A stretch of 26,615 nt of DNA from an uncultured Christensenella sp. (GTDB lineage Bacteria; Bacillota; Clostridia; Christensenellales; Pumilibacteraceae). The position numbers and the translations under genes were made by a program. This document shows positions 14,695 to 22,306 of this stretch, piece after piece. Each line of letters starts with the position of its first letter. Positions within the stretch are counted from its first letter, which is position 1. Location: NCBI GenBank assembly GCA_910577945.1, contig CAJTNI010000025.1, forward strand, positions 1 to 26,615, written 5' to 3'. The notes below the pieces were generated by a model. That model made no database searches, had not been told where the DNA came from, and saw only the letters and a program-made list of their open reading frames with translations.

Positions 14695-15317
14695 TGAACA
14701 ATTACGTTTACATTCTCGACGGCAAGGCGTACGTAAACCTTACCAACAAATGCGACAACGCGTGCGAGTTTTGCATTCGCAACAGCGGCGACGGCGTGGC
14801 GGACACGCCGTTGTGGCTGGATGCCGAGCCGACGGCGGACGACGTGGAAAAGGCGTTCGACGGACTGCGCTCGCGGCTGACGAGCGACGAGGTCGTGTTT
14901 TGCGGGTACGGCGAGCCGACGGCGGCGCTCAATACGCTTATAGAAAGCGCGCGGCGGTTCAAGGCGAAGGGGTACAGGACGCGGCTCAATACCAACGGCT
15001 TGGGCAGCATTGCCGCGGGGCGGAATATCGCGCCCGAGCTTGCGGGCGTGATTGACGTGGCGTCGGTGTCGCTCAACAACTGCAATGCGGAAAAGTATGC
15101 GGCGGTCACGCGTTCGGCATACGGCTTGAAGGCGTTCGACGCCGTGGTCGGGTTTGCCGCGGCGTGCAAGGCGGCGGGAATTGAAACGGTTTTCACGGTG
15201 GTGGACACTATCGGCGCGGACGATATCGCGGCATGCGCGGCGCTTTGCGAATCGCTCGGCATACCGCTGCGCGTGCGCGGTTACGTTGCGGATAACTATA
15301 AGGCAGACGGGAGGTAG
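14691..15317 (+). CDS. TatD-associated radical SAM protein
   Basis: A 208-residue compact radical SAM protein. The cluster motif is C21-x3-C25-x2-C28 in NLTNKCDNACEFCIRN, and GYGEPT (about residues 72-77) forms the SAM-binding glycine segment. It matches the group known for linkage to TatD genes and is much shorter than most radical SAM enzymes; no extra iron-sulfur domain is present. The reaction and substrate are unknown. It starts with ATGATG at 14691/14694, overlapping the tatD stop by 4 nt, so translation is probably coupled. The same frame is open for 350 bp upstream inside tatD, but that part is a shadow. Confidence 0.9.
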   Translation: MMNNYVYILDGKAYVNLTNKCDNACEFCIRNSGDGVADTPLWLDAEPTADDVEKAFDGLRSRLTSDEVVFCGYGEPTAALNTLIESARRFKAKGYRTRLNTNGLGSIAAGRNIAPELAGVIDVASVSLNNCNAEKYAAVTRSAYGLKAFDAVVGFAAACKAAGIETVFTVVDTIGADDIAACAALCESLGIPLRVRGYVADNYKADGR

Positions 15318-15331
15318 CTTTTACGGACGCA

Positions 15332-16324
15332 TTGGTGTATATCGGTTATATCGCGACGGTCGCAGTCATTGTTTTTCTGTCTATTAAGCTGGGCAAGTAT
15401 GTGGACGTCATCGACGCAAAGAGCAACATTTCGGGCGCGTTTATAGGCGGGGTCATGCTCGCCGCGGTCACGAGCCTGCCCGAGCTGTTTACCTCGCTGT
15501 CGGCGGTGTGGGTAGTTCACGAAAACGAAATGATAATCGGCAACATCTTGGGCTCGGACCTTATCAACCTCGCGTTTTTCGGGTTCATGCTGCTGACGTT
15601 TACGCGCAAGTTCAAAAACGCGAGGTTTTCGCCGTTCTACTACGCGGCGTTCGCGGTCATGCTCGGCATGTACGCCTTGGTGTCCGTGGGGCTGTACCTC
15701 GCCGACTACATGCAAATTACCTGGTTCTCGGCGGTGTCGCCCGCGATACTGTGCCTGTACGTGCTGTTTATCGACAAAATGCCCAAAACGTCGGAGGCGG
15801 CGGACGGCAAGCGCGACGAGGGTATTACGCTCAAACAGGCGGTAATTCGCTTTTGCGTGTGCGCGGTCGTGCTCATCGGCGCGTCGATTTGCATGACATA
15901 TCTAACCGATATCGTGTCCGACAAGCTCAACCTCGGCAAGACCTTTGCGGGCGCGCTGTTCTTGGGCGTGGCGACCAGCCTGCCCGAGCTGATTTCGTCG
16001 ATGACGCTCTGCTCGCGCGGCAATTTCGACGCGGCGGCGGGCAATATTATCGGCTCTAACATTTTCAACTTTACGATACTGTTCGTTGCGGACGTGTTAT
16101 CGTTTATGCCCAATTCGTCGGGCATATATCTGTTGAACGCCGATTCGCAATGGCTGCTCGTTATCGGCGCGGTTGCGGTGGTGACTTCGCTGTGCATGAT
16201 GATTGTCAAGAACAAGGTCAAGCGCCCCGTCGGCGCGCTGTGGGGCGCGCAGGCGCTCAATATATTGCCGCCCGTCGGGTACGTGCTGTATTTATTGATT
16301 TCGACGGGAATAATACTGCTTTAA
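15332..16324 (+). CDS. CaCA-family sodium/calcium antiporter
   Basis: A cation antiporter of about 330 residues with the two inverted alpha repeats of the CaCA superfamily. Repeat 1 is GGVMLAAVTSLPELFTSL with E51 and N71-ILGSD. Repeat 2 is GALFLGVATSLPELISSM with E219 and N238-IIGSN. About ten hydrophobic segments are visible, with a short cytoplasmic loop near 150-167. It probably exports calcium or a related cation in exchange for sodium or protons. The start is uncertain. TTG 15332 and GTG 15335 are the first canonical start codons, but GGGAGG (15309-15314) is 17-20 nt away. It is better placed (8 nt) for an in-frame ACG at 15323. Confidence 0.92.
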   Translation: MVYIGYIATVAVIVFLSIKLGKYVDVIDAKSNISGAFIGGVMLAAVTSLPELFTSLSAVWVVHENEMIIGNILGSDLINLAFFGFMLLTFTRKFKNARFSPFYYAAFAVMLGMYALVSVGLYLADYMQITWFSAVSPAILCLYVLFIDKMPKTSEAADGKRDEGITLKQAVIRFCVCAVVLIGASICMTYLTDIVSDKLNLGKTFAGALFLGVATSLPELISSMTLCSRGNFDAAAGNIIGSNIFNFTILFVADVLSFMPNSSGIYLLNADSQWLLVIGAVAVVTSLCMMIVKNKVKRPVGALWGAQALNILPPVGYVLYLLISTGIILL

Positions 16325-16348
16325 ATAAATCGCATTCGGGAGAAAAAC

Positions 16349-16849
16349 GTGGACGAAACGATTGAAAAAGAAAAAATAGTTTTGCAGTACATTATGAACT
16401 ACAAGGCGTACCGCAGAAAAACGATTGCGCTCAGAATAGGCGTCGCGGTCGTTATTGCGGGCGGGTGCTGCGGGCTGTGCGCGCTGTCGCTCGTGCTCGG
16501 CATCGTCACGGCGGCTATGGCGCTGATATTGGGCACGATTTCCGTGCTCGTGTCGCTCGGCTACGAGGAGTCGTACACGCTGTATAACACGCGCGTCGTA
16601 ATCAAGCGCAAAAACAAAGAAAAGCGATTGAGCGTTGCGCTCGACGACGTGACCGCGGTAGGGTATCGTCGTGCGTTCTACGAGCGCGACGTCGCCACGG
16701 GCACGGTTACGTTTGTCGCGAAAAACGACAAGGGCAGGCGCAAAAAGTACAAGCTCAAACACATTTTCGACGCGAATCCCGCCGTCGAATATTTTAAACG
16801 GGCTATCGACAAAAACAACGGAGGACAAAGCGGTGAAGGTAGAGAATAA
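16349..16849 (+). CDS. Two-TM membrane protein with PH-like domain
   Basis: A 166-residue protein. Basic residues near 20-25 precede two hydrophobic helices (about 28-50 and 54-70). A soluble C-terminal domain follows with strands such as YTLYNTRVVIKRK, RLSVALDDVTAVGY and TVTFVAKND, then a final helix (AVEYFKRAID). This resembles the bacterial PH-like (bPH/YdbS-type) membrane proteins; the exact family is inferred. Its function is unknown. The start is GTG 16349 with CGGGAG (16337-16342) upstream, 24 nt after the antiporter. The 3' end overlaps the DUF3737 gene by 17 nt. Confidence 0.75.
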   Translation: MDETIEKEKIVLQYIMNYKAYRRKTIALRIGVAVVIAGGCCGLCALSLVLGIVTAAMALILGTISVLVSLGYEESYTLYNTRVVIKRKNKEKRLSVALDDVTAVGYRRAFYERDVATGTVTFVAKNDKGRRKKYKLKHIFDANPAVEYFKRAIDKNNGGQSGEGRE

Positions 16850-17693
16850 AACGCTGGACGAGGAACGCGCGCTGTACGGCTTGGAATACGTCGAGCTGGA
16901 CGGTTGCAGGTTTGCGGGCGCGGCGGACGGCGAGAGCGCGCTCAAAGAATGCGGCTCTGTAAAAGCCAAGGCATGCTTTTTCGACCTCAGGTATCCGCTG
17001 TGGCACGACCGCGCCGTCGCGCTCGACGGGTGCGAGCTTACCGAAAACTGTCGCGCCGCGCTGTGGTACACCGACAACATTCGCATAACCAAATCCAAAC
17101 TGCACGGAATAAAGGCGCTCAGAGAATGCAAGCGCGCGGTCATTACCGAAAGCGATATAGTATCGCCCGAGTTCGGCTGGTTCACAGACGGCTTGCACAT
17201 GACGGACGTCACGGCGGCGAGCGAATACTTTTTGATGCGCGCGAAAAACGTCGTCGCGAACAGGCTCGACTTTAAGGGCAAGTATTCGTTCCAATACGTG
17301 GAGAACGCTATAATCAAAAACAGCAAGCTCGACACCAAGGACGCGTTTTGGCACAGCAAAAACGTGCGCGTGGAAAACAGCGTCGTCATCGGCGAGTATT
17401 TGGGCTGGTACAGTAAGAACCTGACTTTTGTTAACTGCACGATTATCGGCACGCAGCCGCTGTGCTATTGCAAAAACCTCAAACTCATCGACTGCGTAAT
17501 GCAAAAGACCGATTTGGCGTTCGAGCGGTCGGAGGTCAACGCCGCGCTGCGCGCCGAGATAGACAGCGTTAAAAATCCGTACAAGGGCATTATCATCGCG
17601 CCGAAGGTGGGCGAGATAATACGCGACGACGCAAAAGCCAAATGCAAGATATTGATAGACCCGAGCCTCGAACGGCGCGCGGAGCAGGCGTGA
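16833..17693 (+). CDS. DUF3737 family protein (right-handed beta-helix-like)
   Basis: A 286-residue protein with successive strand-turn units such as ALWYTDNIRITKSKLHG, AFWHSKNVRVENSVVIG and WYSKNLTFVNCTIIG, typical of a right-handed beta helix. FDLRYPLWHD near residue 50 and the C-terminal KNPYKGIIIAPKVGEIIRDD block are hallmarks of DUF3737. The family function is not established. The start is GTG 16833, supported by GGAGG (16820-16824) and by the N-terminal MKVENKTLDEE-type sequence. It overlaps the PH-like gene and its TGA overlaps the GTG of the alkyltransferase gene. Confidence 0.87.
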   Translation: MKVENKTLDEERALYGLEYVELDGCRFAGAADGESALKECGSVKAKACFFDLRYPLWHDRAVALDGCELTENCRAALWYTDNIRITKSKLHGIKALRECKRAVITESDIVSPEFGWFTDGLHMTDVTAASEYFLMRAKNVVANRLDFKGKYSFQYVENAIIKNSKLDTKDAFWHSKNVRVENSVVIGEYLGWYSKNLTFVNCTIIGTQPLCYCKNLKLIDCVMQKTDLAFERSEVNAALRAEIDSVKNPYKGIIIAPKVGEIIRDDAKAKCKILIDPSLERRAEQA

Positions 17694-18013
17694 CGGACGC
17701 GCGGAACGGTATGACCTTTGCGGAAAAGGTGTACGAAACGGTAAAGCGCATTCCGCGCGGCACTGTCGCCACGTACGGGCAAATCGCGTTCATGTGCGGG
17801 CACGCGGGCGCGGCGCGCGCCGTGGGCAACGCGCTGCACGTAAACCCCGAGCCCGTGGTCGTGCCCTGCCACCGCGTGGTCAACGCGTCGGGCAAGCTCG
17901 CGCCTTGGTTTGCGTTCGGCGGGCTGAACGCGCAAAAACGACTGTTGGAGTCCGAAGGCGTGGTCGTCACCGACGACGCGGTAGACTTGAAAAAATTTCA
18001 GTGGAGCGGGTAA
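17690..18013 (+). CDS. MGMT-family DNA alkyltransferase domain protein
   Basis: A 107-residue protein consisting only of the C-terminal active domain of O6-alkylguanine-DNA alkyltransferases. The acceptor cysteine is C60 in VVPCHRVV, with Y29 in TVATYGQIA and the helix-turn-helix arginine R44 in AARAVGNALH. The intact PCHR motif argues for real alkyl transfer and against the alkyltransferase-like proteins that lack the Cys. The usual N-terminal domain is absent. The start is GTG 17690, which overlaps the preceding stop (GTGA) and has GGAG at 17681-17684; ATG 17711 is an alternative. It is the last gene of the metG run and is followed by a terminator. Confidence 0.9.
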   Translation: MTDARNGMTFAEKVYETVKRIPRGTVATYGQIAFMCGHAGAARAVGNALHVNPEPVVVPCHRVVNASGKLAPWFAFGGLNAQKRLLESEGVVVTDDAVDLKKFQWSG

Positions 18014-18018
18014 CAAAA

Positions 18019-18049
18019 AACCTCGCCGATATATAACCGGGGCGAGGTT
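18019..18049. terminator. Terminator between convergent operons
   Basis: AACCTCGCC (18019-18027) pairs perfectly with GGCGAGGTT (18041-18049). On the minus strand it is followed by TTTTTTG; on the plus strand only by a weaker TTC-rich tail. It closes the metG operon and can stop read-through from the EFR1 operon. Confidence 0.8.
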
Positions 18050-18191
18050 GAGGCTTCTTTCGGTCTATGAAAATACAAACCGTCTATAACCTGTTTATTA
18101 TTTCGAGCCGTCGCAAATCGCGCCTAGCGTATTGCACGGCTTTTGCATAATGTAAGCGTATTGCCCTCGGCGATGCGCGGTCGAGTAATCG

Positions 18192-18215
18192 AGGCGAGCT
18201 CGCAGCGAGCTGCCT
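18192..18215. terminator. Strong stem-loop after the EFR1 gene, no U-run
   Basis: AGCTCGC (18197-18203) and GCGAGCT (18205-18211) are extended by AGGC/GCCT with one bulged G. It lies a few nt past the EFR1 stop on the minus strand. Without a T-run it is at best an mRNA-end stabiliser or a weak terminator. The remaining 18050-18190 shows no gene. Confidence 0.4.
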
Positions 18216-18220
18216 GTCCG

Positions 18221-19144
18221 TCATACGCTAAGGCTTCGGCTTGCGTTTATACGTTTTTCGGCGTCGGCAAAATATTTGTCGTACGCCTTTTTGCAATAGT
18301 TAACGTGCTTGCCGCTCGCGGTCAGCACGGGGTTTTGCTCGGGCGCGTTCAGCTCGTACTCGCCGTTGACCTTCCAGCTTTTAAACAGCCCTATGTCGAT
18401 TGCGGCGGTAGGGCATTTAAAGGCGCAGCGCACGCACATTATGCACTTGCCGCCGAACGCGACCTTGGTCTTGCCGTCCTCGGTCTTACGCAGCGTGATA
18501 TTGTCGACGGGGCACGTGCGTTCGCACAAGCCGCAGCCTATGCACTTGCTTTTGCTTGCGCGGTAAAAAACGCCGTTGACGTGCGCGCCCCAATGCTCGA
18601 CGCGCAATATCCAAGCGAGAACGCCGCCCATAAACAGCTTTTTCGGCAGGCGCTTTTTGCCCGTGAGTATTTCCGCGACGTCTACGGGCACCAGCGCTTT
18701 TGCGGTTTGCCACATTTTGCCCGCCATGCCCGCGCTGTGGCGGAATATTATATTATACGGCATTAAGTATTGATATTCGTTTTGCGCGTCGTACCCGCGC
18801 CGCCGCAGCAGCGCGCGCATTTTAAGCGACGACACGTCGCTCATGCGCACGGGCTCGCCCGACGTTTTGAATATGAACGTTTTGATTTTGTGCTCGGTTT
18901 TGGCGAGCTTGGGGAGCGATTTGCACAGCGACAGCACGATTTTGGGCGCGTTGAACGAATGAATGGGGTAGCCTATGCCAATCAAATCGTAGTCGCGCAC
19001 GTCCACGCTTTTTATCGCCGACGGCTCGACGGGCAGTTCGCAAAGCGACACGCTCGCGCCCTCGGCTTTGAGCGCGGCGGCGTACAGCTCGGCGACCTTT
19101 TTGGTGTTGCCCGTGCCCGAAAAATAGAATATCAGCGCGCGCAT
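18221..19144 (-). CDS. EFR1-type flavodoxin/ferredoxin fusion protein
   Basis: A 307-residue electron-transfer protein. The N-terminal flavodoxin-like domain starts MRALIFYFSGTGNTKKVAEL, with the FMN phosphate loop SGTGNT (9-14). A C-terminal 2[4Fe-4S] ferredoxin domain follows: C-IGC-GLCERTCPVD and C-IMC-VRCAFKCPTAA each give a complete CxxCxxCxxxCP cluster motif. This layout defines the EFR1 group, cytoplasmic proteins with unknown partners. The start at 19144 is chosen for the canonical N terminus; it lies 1 nt after the epimerase stop. It is the last gene of the six-gene minus-strand operon. It may supply electrons to an upstream partner, but none is obvious. Confidence 0.9.
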   Translation of the reverse strand: MRALIFYFSGTGNTKKVAELYAAALKAEGASVSLCELPVEPSAIKSVDVRDYDLIGIGYPIHSFNAPKIVLSLCKSLPKLAKTEHKIKTFIFKTSGEPVRMSDVSSLKMRALLRRRGYDAQNEYQYLMPYNIIFRHSAGMAGKMWQTAKALVPVDVAEILTGKKRLPKKLFMGGVLAWILRVEHWGAHVNGVFYRASKSKCIGCGLCERTCPVDNITLRKTEDGKTKVAFGGKCIMCVRCAFKCPTAAIDIGLFKSWKVNGEYELNAPEQNPVLTASGKHVNYCKKAYDKYFADAEKRINASRSLSV

Positions 19145-19145
19145 A

Positions 19146-20678
19146 TCAGTCTGCCGACGCCTTTTCCGCATGCGCTTTGTAGCTATCGTCTATGAAATAG
19201 CGGTAATTCTCGTCGGGCTCGTGCGAATCGTACCACACCGATGCGTAAATTTTGTCCTTTTTGGCAAGGCGGTCGAAATCCCACACATTGCCGTCGTAAA
19301 CGGGATTGTGCCAATGCCCCGCGCGCAGCACGGTGTACGGCGTTGCGGTAAAGCGCACGCCGTCCTGCGTTTCCCATTCGAGCTTGGCGTACATATCGCC
19401 CGCTCGGAAGCCGTCGCTCACAAGCCGTCCGCCGTGCGCTTCCGCCACGGCGCGAAGGTCGGAAATATCTATTTTCGCGTCGGGCTTGTCGAAATCGAAC
19501 CCGTAAAACACGGGCGTATCGTTGGTCGTAATTTCCGCAATCGCCTTGCGGTCGGGCAGGGTGAACTTGGTCCAATCCGCGTCTTGCAGCGCGTCGTAGC
19601 GCGCGCGGCTGCCGAAGTGCGCTATTATGCGCGCGTCGTCGCCGTGCGCCGCCCAATATGCGGGGGAATTACCGTCCTTTAACAGCCGTTTGACCGCGAA
19701 ATGTCCGACGAGCCGTTTGGGCGCGAGCTTGCCCAGCTTGAAAACGGGGTGCGCGCGCAGTATATCCTGCCAATAATCGCTTATGCTTTGCGTTTGATAA
19801 TCGAACAGCGCGTTCAGCGCGTCGCCGTCGGCGTACCACACGCCGTGGAAATTGCGCGTGGCGTTGTAGCCGGGACGGAAAAAGTCGGTCGTACTGCCGC
19901 CGATTATGCCGAAGCCGTCGTCGAAAACGTCCATGCCGTAGGCGCGGTTTTTCGCGCCGCCCGCCATGTTGTAGCACTTTTTCCAGAACGAGTCGGGCAT
20001 CGTGCCGTCGTTGATGCGGTCGGCGATACGCCGTATCAAAAGCCCGCTGTCGTGCGCGGTCAGCCACTCGAACGGCGCGTCGAACACGGTGTGGAACATG
20101 AGCCCGTCGTGAATATTGTCGTTGAGCATTTGCGGGTGCAGCATTGCGGTCTGGCGCAGCACCGCCCACTTATCGAGCGCGCTTTCGAGCACCTTGAACT
20201 CGCCGCGCAGCTTGGTCGCCGAATATATATCGAGCGGACTTACGAGCAGCGGGTCGCCGACTCGCGCAAACTTGTGCGCGCCCGAACGGTTGCCGTACAG
20301 CGCCACCGTCGATATGTGTATAAGCGCCGGAGGCTTGTCCGACTTTTCCAGCTCGCTTACCAGCGCGGCTGCGCCTAGGTCGTTGCATGCGACCGCGGCT
20401 TGGGGATGCTTGTCCGCTCGCGGGGGTATGACCGCCGCCATGTTGATAACGAGGTCCGCGCCGTCTATCAACCGCGCGATTGCGTCGGCGTTTATGCCGC
20501 CCTCGAATATCAGTACGCGTTTGCGCTTGCGCAATGCCTTGTGCTTTTTCAAAAGCTTTTTCATGCGCTTCTTGCTGTGCGCAAGCAGTCGAATCTCCTC
20601 GATATAATCGGCGGATTCGAGCGCGTCGAGCGTCGCCTGTCCCATGTTGCCTGTTGCGCCGGTAATAGCGATTATCAT
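19146..20678 (-). CDS. NAD-dependent epimerase/dehydratase with extra C-terminal domain
   Basis: A 510-residue protein. Residues 1 to about 310 form an extended SDR Rossmann domain, with GATGNMG (7-13) for NAD binding, HISTVALYG and the catalytic YSATK (152-156). The remaining about 200 residues are not part of the standard fold. They include a motif-rich block of about 100 residues near the C terminus, with KLEWETQDGVRFTA, AGHWHNPVY, VWDFDRLAKKD and VWYDSHEPDENY. This block looks like a small beta-rich, perhaps zinc-ribbon-derived domain but has no cysteines. AAGGAG (20685-20690) precedes the ATG, and the start overlaps the ClC stop by 4 nt. The substrate is unknown; a nucleotide-sugar or lipid intermediate would be typical. 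Confidence 0.85.
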   Translation of the reverse strand: MIIAITGATGNMGQATLDALESADYIEEIRLLAHSKKRMKKLLKKHKALRKRKRVLIFEGGINADAIARLIDGADLVINMAAVIPPRADKHPQAAVACNDLGAAALVSELEKSDKPPALIHISTVALYGNRSGAHKFARVGDPLLVSPLDIYSATKLRGEFKVLESALDKWAVLRQTAMLHPQMLNDNIHDGLMFHTVFDAPFEWLTAHDSGLLIRRIADRINDGTMPDSFWKKCYNMAGGAKNRAYGMDVFDDGFGIIGGSTTDFFRPGYNATRNFHGVWYADGDALNALFDYQTQSISDYWQDILRAHPVFKLGKLAPKRLVGHFAVKRLLKDGNSPAYWAAHGDDARIIAHFGSRARYDALQDADWTKFTLPDRKAIAEITTNDTPVFYGFDFDKPDAKIDISDLRAVAEAHGGRLVSDGFRAGDMYAKLEWETQDGVRFTATPYTVLRAGHWHNPVYDGNVWDFDRLAKKDKIYASVWYDSHEPDENYRYFIDDSYKAHAEKASAD

Positions 20679-22294
20679 AGGTTTCTCCTTACCTCGTTAG
20701 TCTGTATGGTTTCGGGTATAAATATAAACTCGCGCAGCTCCGCGCGGAATACATCGGGGTCTACGTTCTCGGCGCAAACCGTAATTTCGTCGCCGTCGCG
20801 CAGCTTGGTTTCGCCGTCGGGCACGATTGTATCGTTGTTGCGGGTGAGGCTGACGATAAGCGCATTGTACGGCCACAGCACGTTCCTGAGCTGTTTGCCG
20901 CATACGATAGACCCGCGTTTAATTACGCCCGCCACCGTCACGCGCGCGATATTGCGCTTGGCTTTGTGCGCAGCCTTGCGCAGCTCGTTCATCATGCGCT
21001 CGTACAGCGGGTCGGTGCGGGTGAGGTCGGCTACCGCCATTGCCGCCGCTACCGCCGCCGCGCACGGCAAAAGATTGGTAAAGCTCGCCGTAAGCTCCAC
21101 CGACAGCGCAATCGCGCTAATCGGCGCGCGAACCGACGCGGCGAAAAACGCCGCGATGCACGTCATTATTATATTTGGCGCGTACTGTTCGGGCATGCCG
21201 CACAGCACGCACAGCCGCGCCGCGAGCGTGCCTAACAGCCCGCCGATTGCTATCATCGGCAGGAACAAGCCGCCCGTCGCGCCCGCGCCGCTCGCCGTAA
21301 CGGTGAGCGCGATACGCAATACCAGCAATACGATTAAAAGCCACAGCTCGGTGTCGAGCTTGATTTCGGCGAGCATTGCCTCGCCGCTGCCTACGGTAAG
21401 ATACAGCCCCGCGCCGCATATCGCGGTCAAAACAAACGCGGGCAGCAGGCGCAAAAGCGGCGAGCCTATGCGCGACAGCAGCTGCGACGTCGCGCCGATA
21501 GCGCGGTTAAACCCGACCGCGACGAGCGCGGAAACGACGCCGCAGGCGAGCGCCGCGCCGAAAATTTTAAACAGCCAAACGCCGGACAGTTTCGCCTGTT
21601 CGAGGTACGGCAAAACCGCGAAACCCATATGTATATCCAGCGCGCGCAGGTATGCGATTTGTCCGAACCCGTAAAATATCGCCTGCGCCGTTACGACCGC
21701 CGCCGTAACCGCGGTGAGCGCGGAAAGCAGTATGTCGGGCGAAAAGCGTCGGTGCGTCTCCTCGACGGCAAACGCTATGCCCGTAAGCGGCGCGTTGAAC
21801 GCCGTGGCAAGACCCGCGCTCGCGCCGCCCGTAATCAGGTAGCGCCGAAATGGCGCGGGGCGCTTTGTCAGCCGTCCTATGCCGTCGCCGAGCATGCCGC
21901 CTATTCCGATTGACGGACCCTCGCTGCCGAGCGGCAGTCCGCCCAAAAATGCGAGCAAGCTCCCTGCGGCAAGCCCCGCCGCGCTCGACAGCCATTTCGC
22001 GCCGAGCATGCCGCGCGCATAGCCCTCGGCGAGCGGTATGCCGCTGCCCTTGGCGGCGGGGCACAGCGTTTGCAGCACCGCCATGGCAAAGCAGCACATA
22101 ATCGACAGCATGATAAGGCACACGACGGCGAGCGGCGTGTCCGCCGCCTTGTGCGCGCCGAATACGAAGGAAATGACGATGCGCGCCGCCGTCATGAACA
22201 CGGCAATCGTCGCGCCCACGAGCACGCCCGTAATCGCGGCGTAAACGACCAGGCGCAGTATAAAGCTTTTACGCGTTTTTTGCGTTTTACCCAT
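20675..22294 (-). CDS. ClC-type chloride/proton antiporter with TrkA-C-like domain
   Basis: A 539-residue ClC family protein. The selectivity motifs are present: GSGIP (83-87), GSEGPSIG (123-130) with gating glutamate E125, and GAGATGGLFLP in the second half. E178/E179 in FAVEETHRRF occupy the position of the internal proton glutamate, which suggests an H+/Cl- exchanger over a channel. About residues 455-530 form a cytoplasmic RCK/TrkA-C-like regulatory domain, including VAGVIKRGSIVCG and DGETKLRDGDEITV. The gene starts 12 nt after the LTA-synthase-like gene with only a weak ribosome site, so coupling is likely. Confidence 0.93.
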   Translation of the reverse strand: MGKTQKTRKSFILRLVVYAAITGVLVGATIAVFMTAARIVISFVFGAHKAADTPLAVVCLIMLSIMCCFAMAVLQTLCPAAKGSGIPLAEGYARGMLGAKWLSSAAGLAAGSLLAFLGGLPLGSEGPSIGIGGMLGDGIGRLTKRPAPFRRYLITGGASAGLATAFNAPLTGIAFAVEETHRRFSPDILLSALTAVTAAVVTAQAIFYGFGQIAYLRALDIHMGFAVLPYLEQAKLSGVWLFKIFGAALACGVVSALVAVGFNRAIGATSQLLSRIGSPLLRLLPAFVLTAICGAGLYLTVGSGEAMLAEIKLDTELWLLIVLLVLRIALTVTASGAGATGGLFLPMIAIGGLLGTLAARLCVLCGMPEQYAPNIIMTCIAAFFAASVRAPISAIALSVELTASFTNLLPCAAAVAAAMAVADLTRTDPLYERMMNELRKAAHKAKRNIARVTVAGVIKRGSIVCGKQLRNVLWPYNALIVSLTRNNDTIVPDGETKLRDGDEITVCAENVDPDVFRAELREFIFIPETIQTNEVRRNL

Positions 22295-22306
22295 GCCGTT
22301 CCGTCG

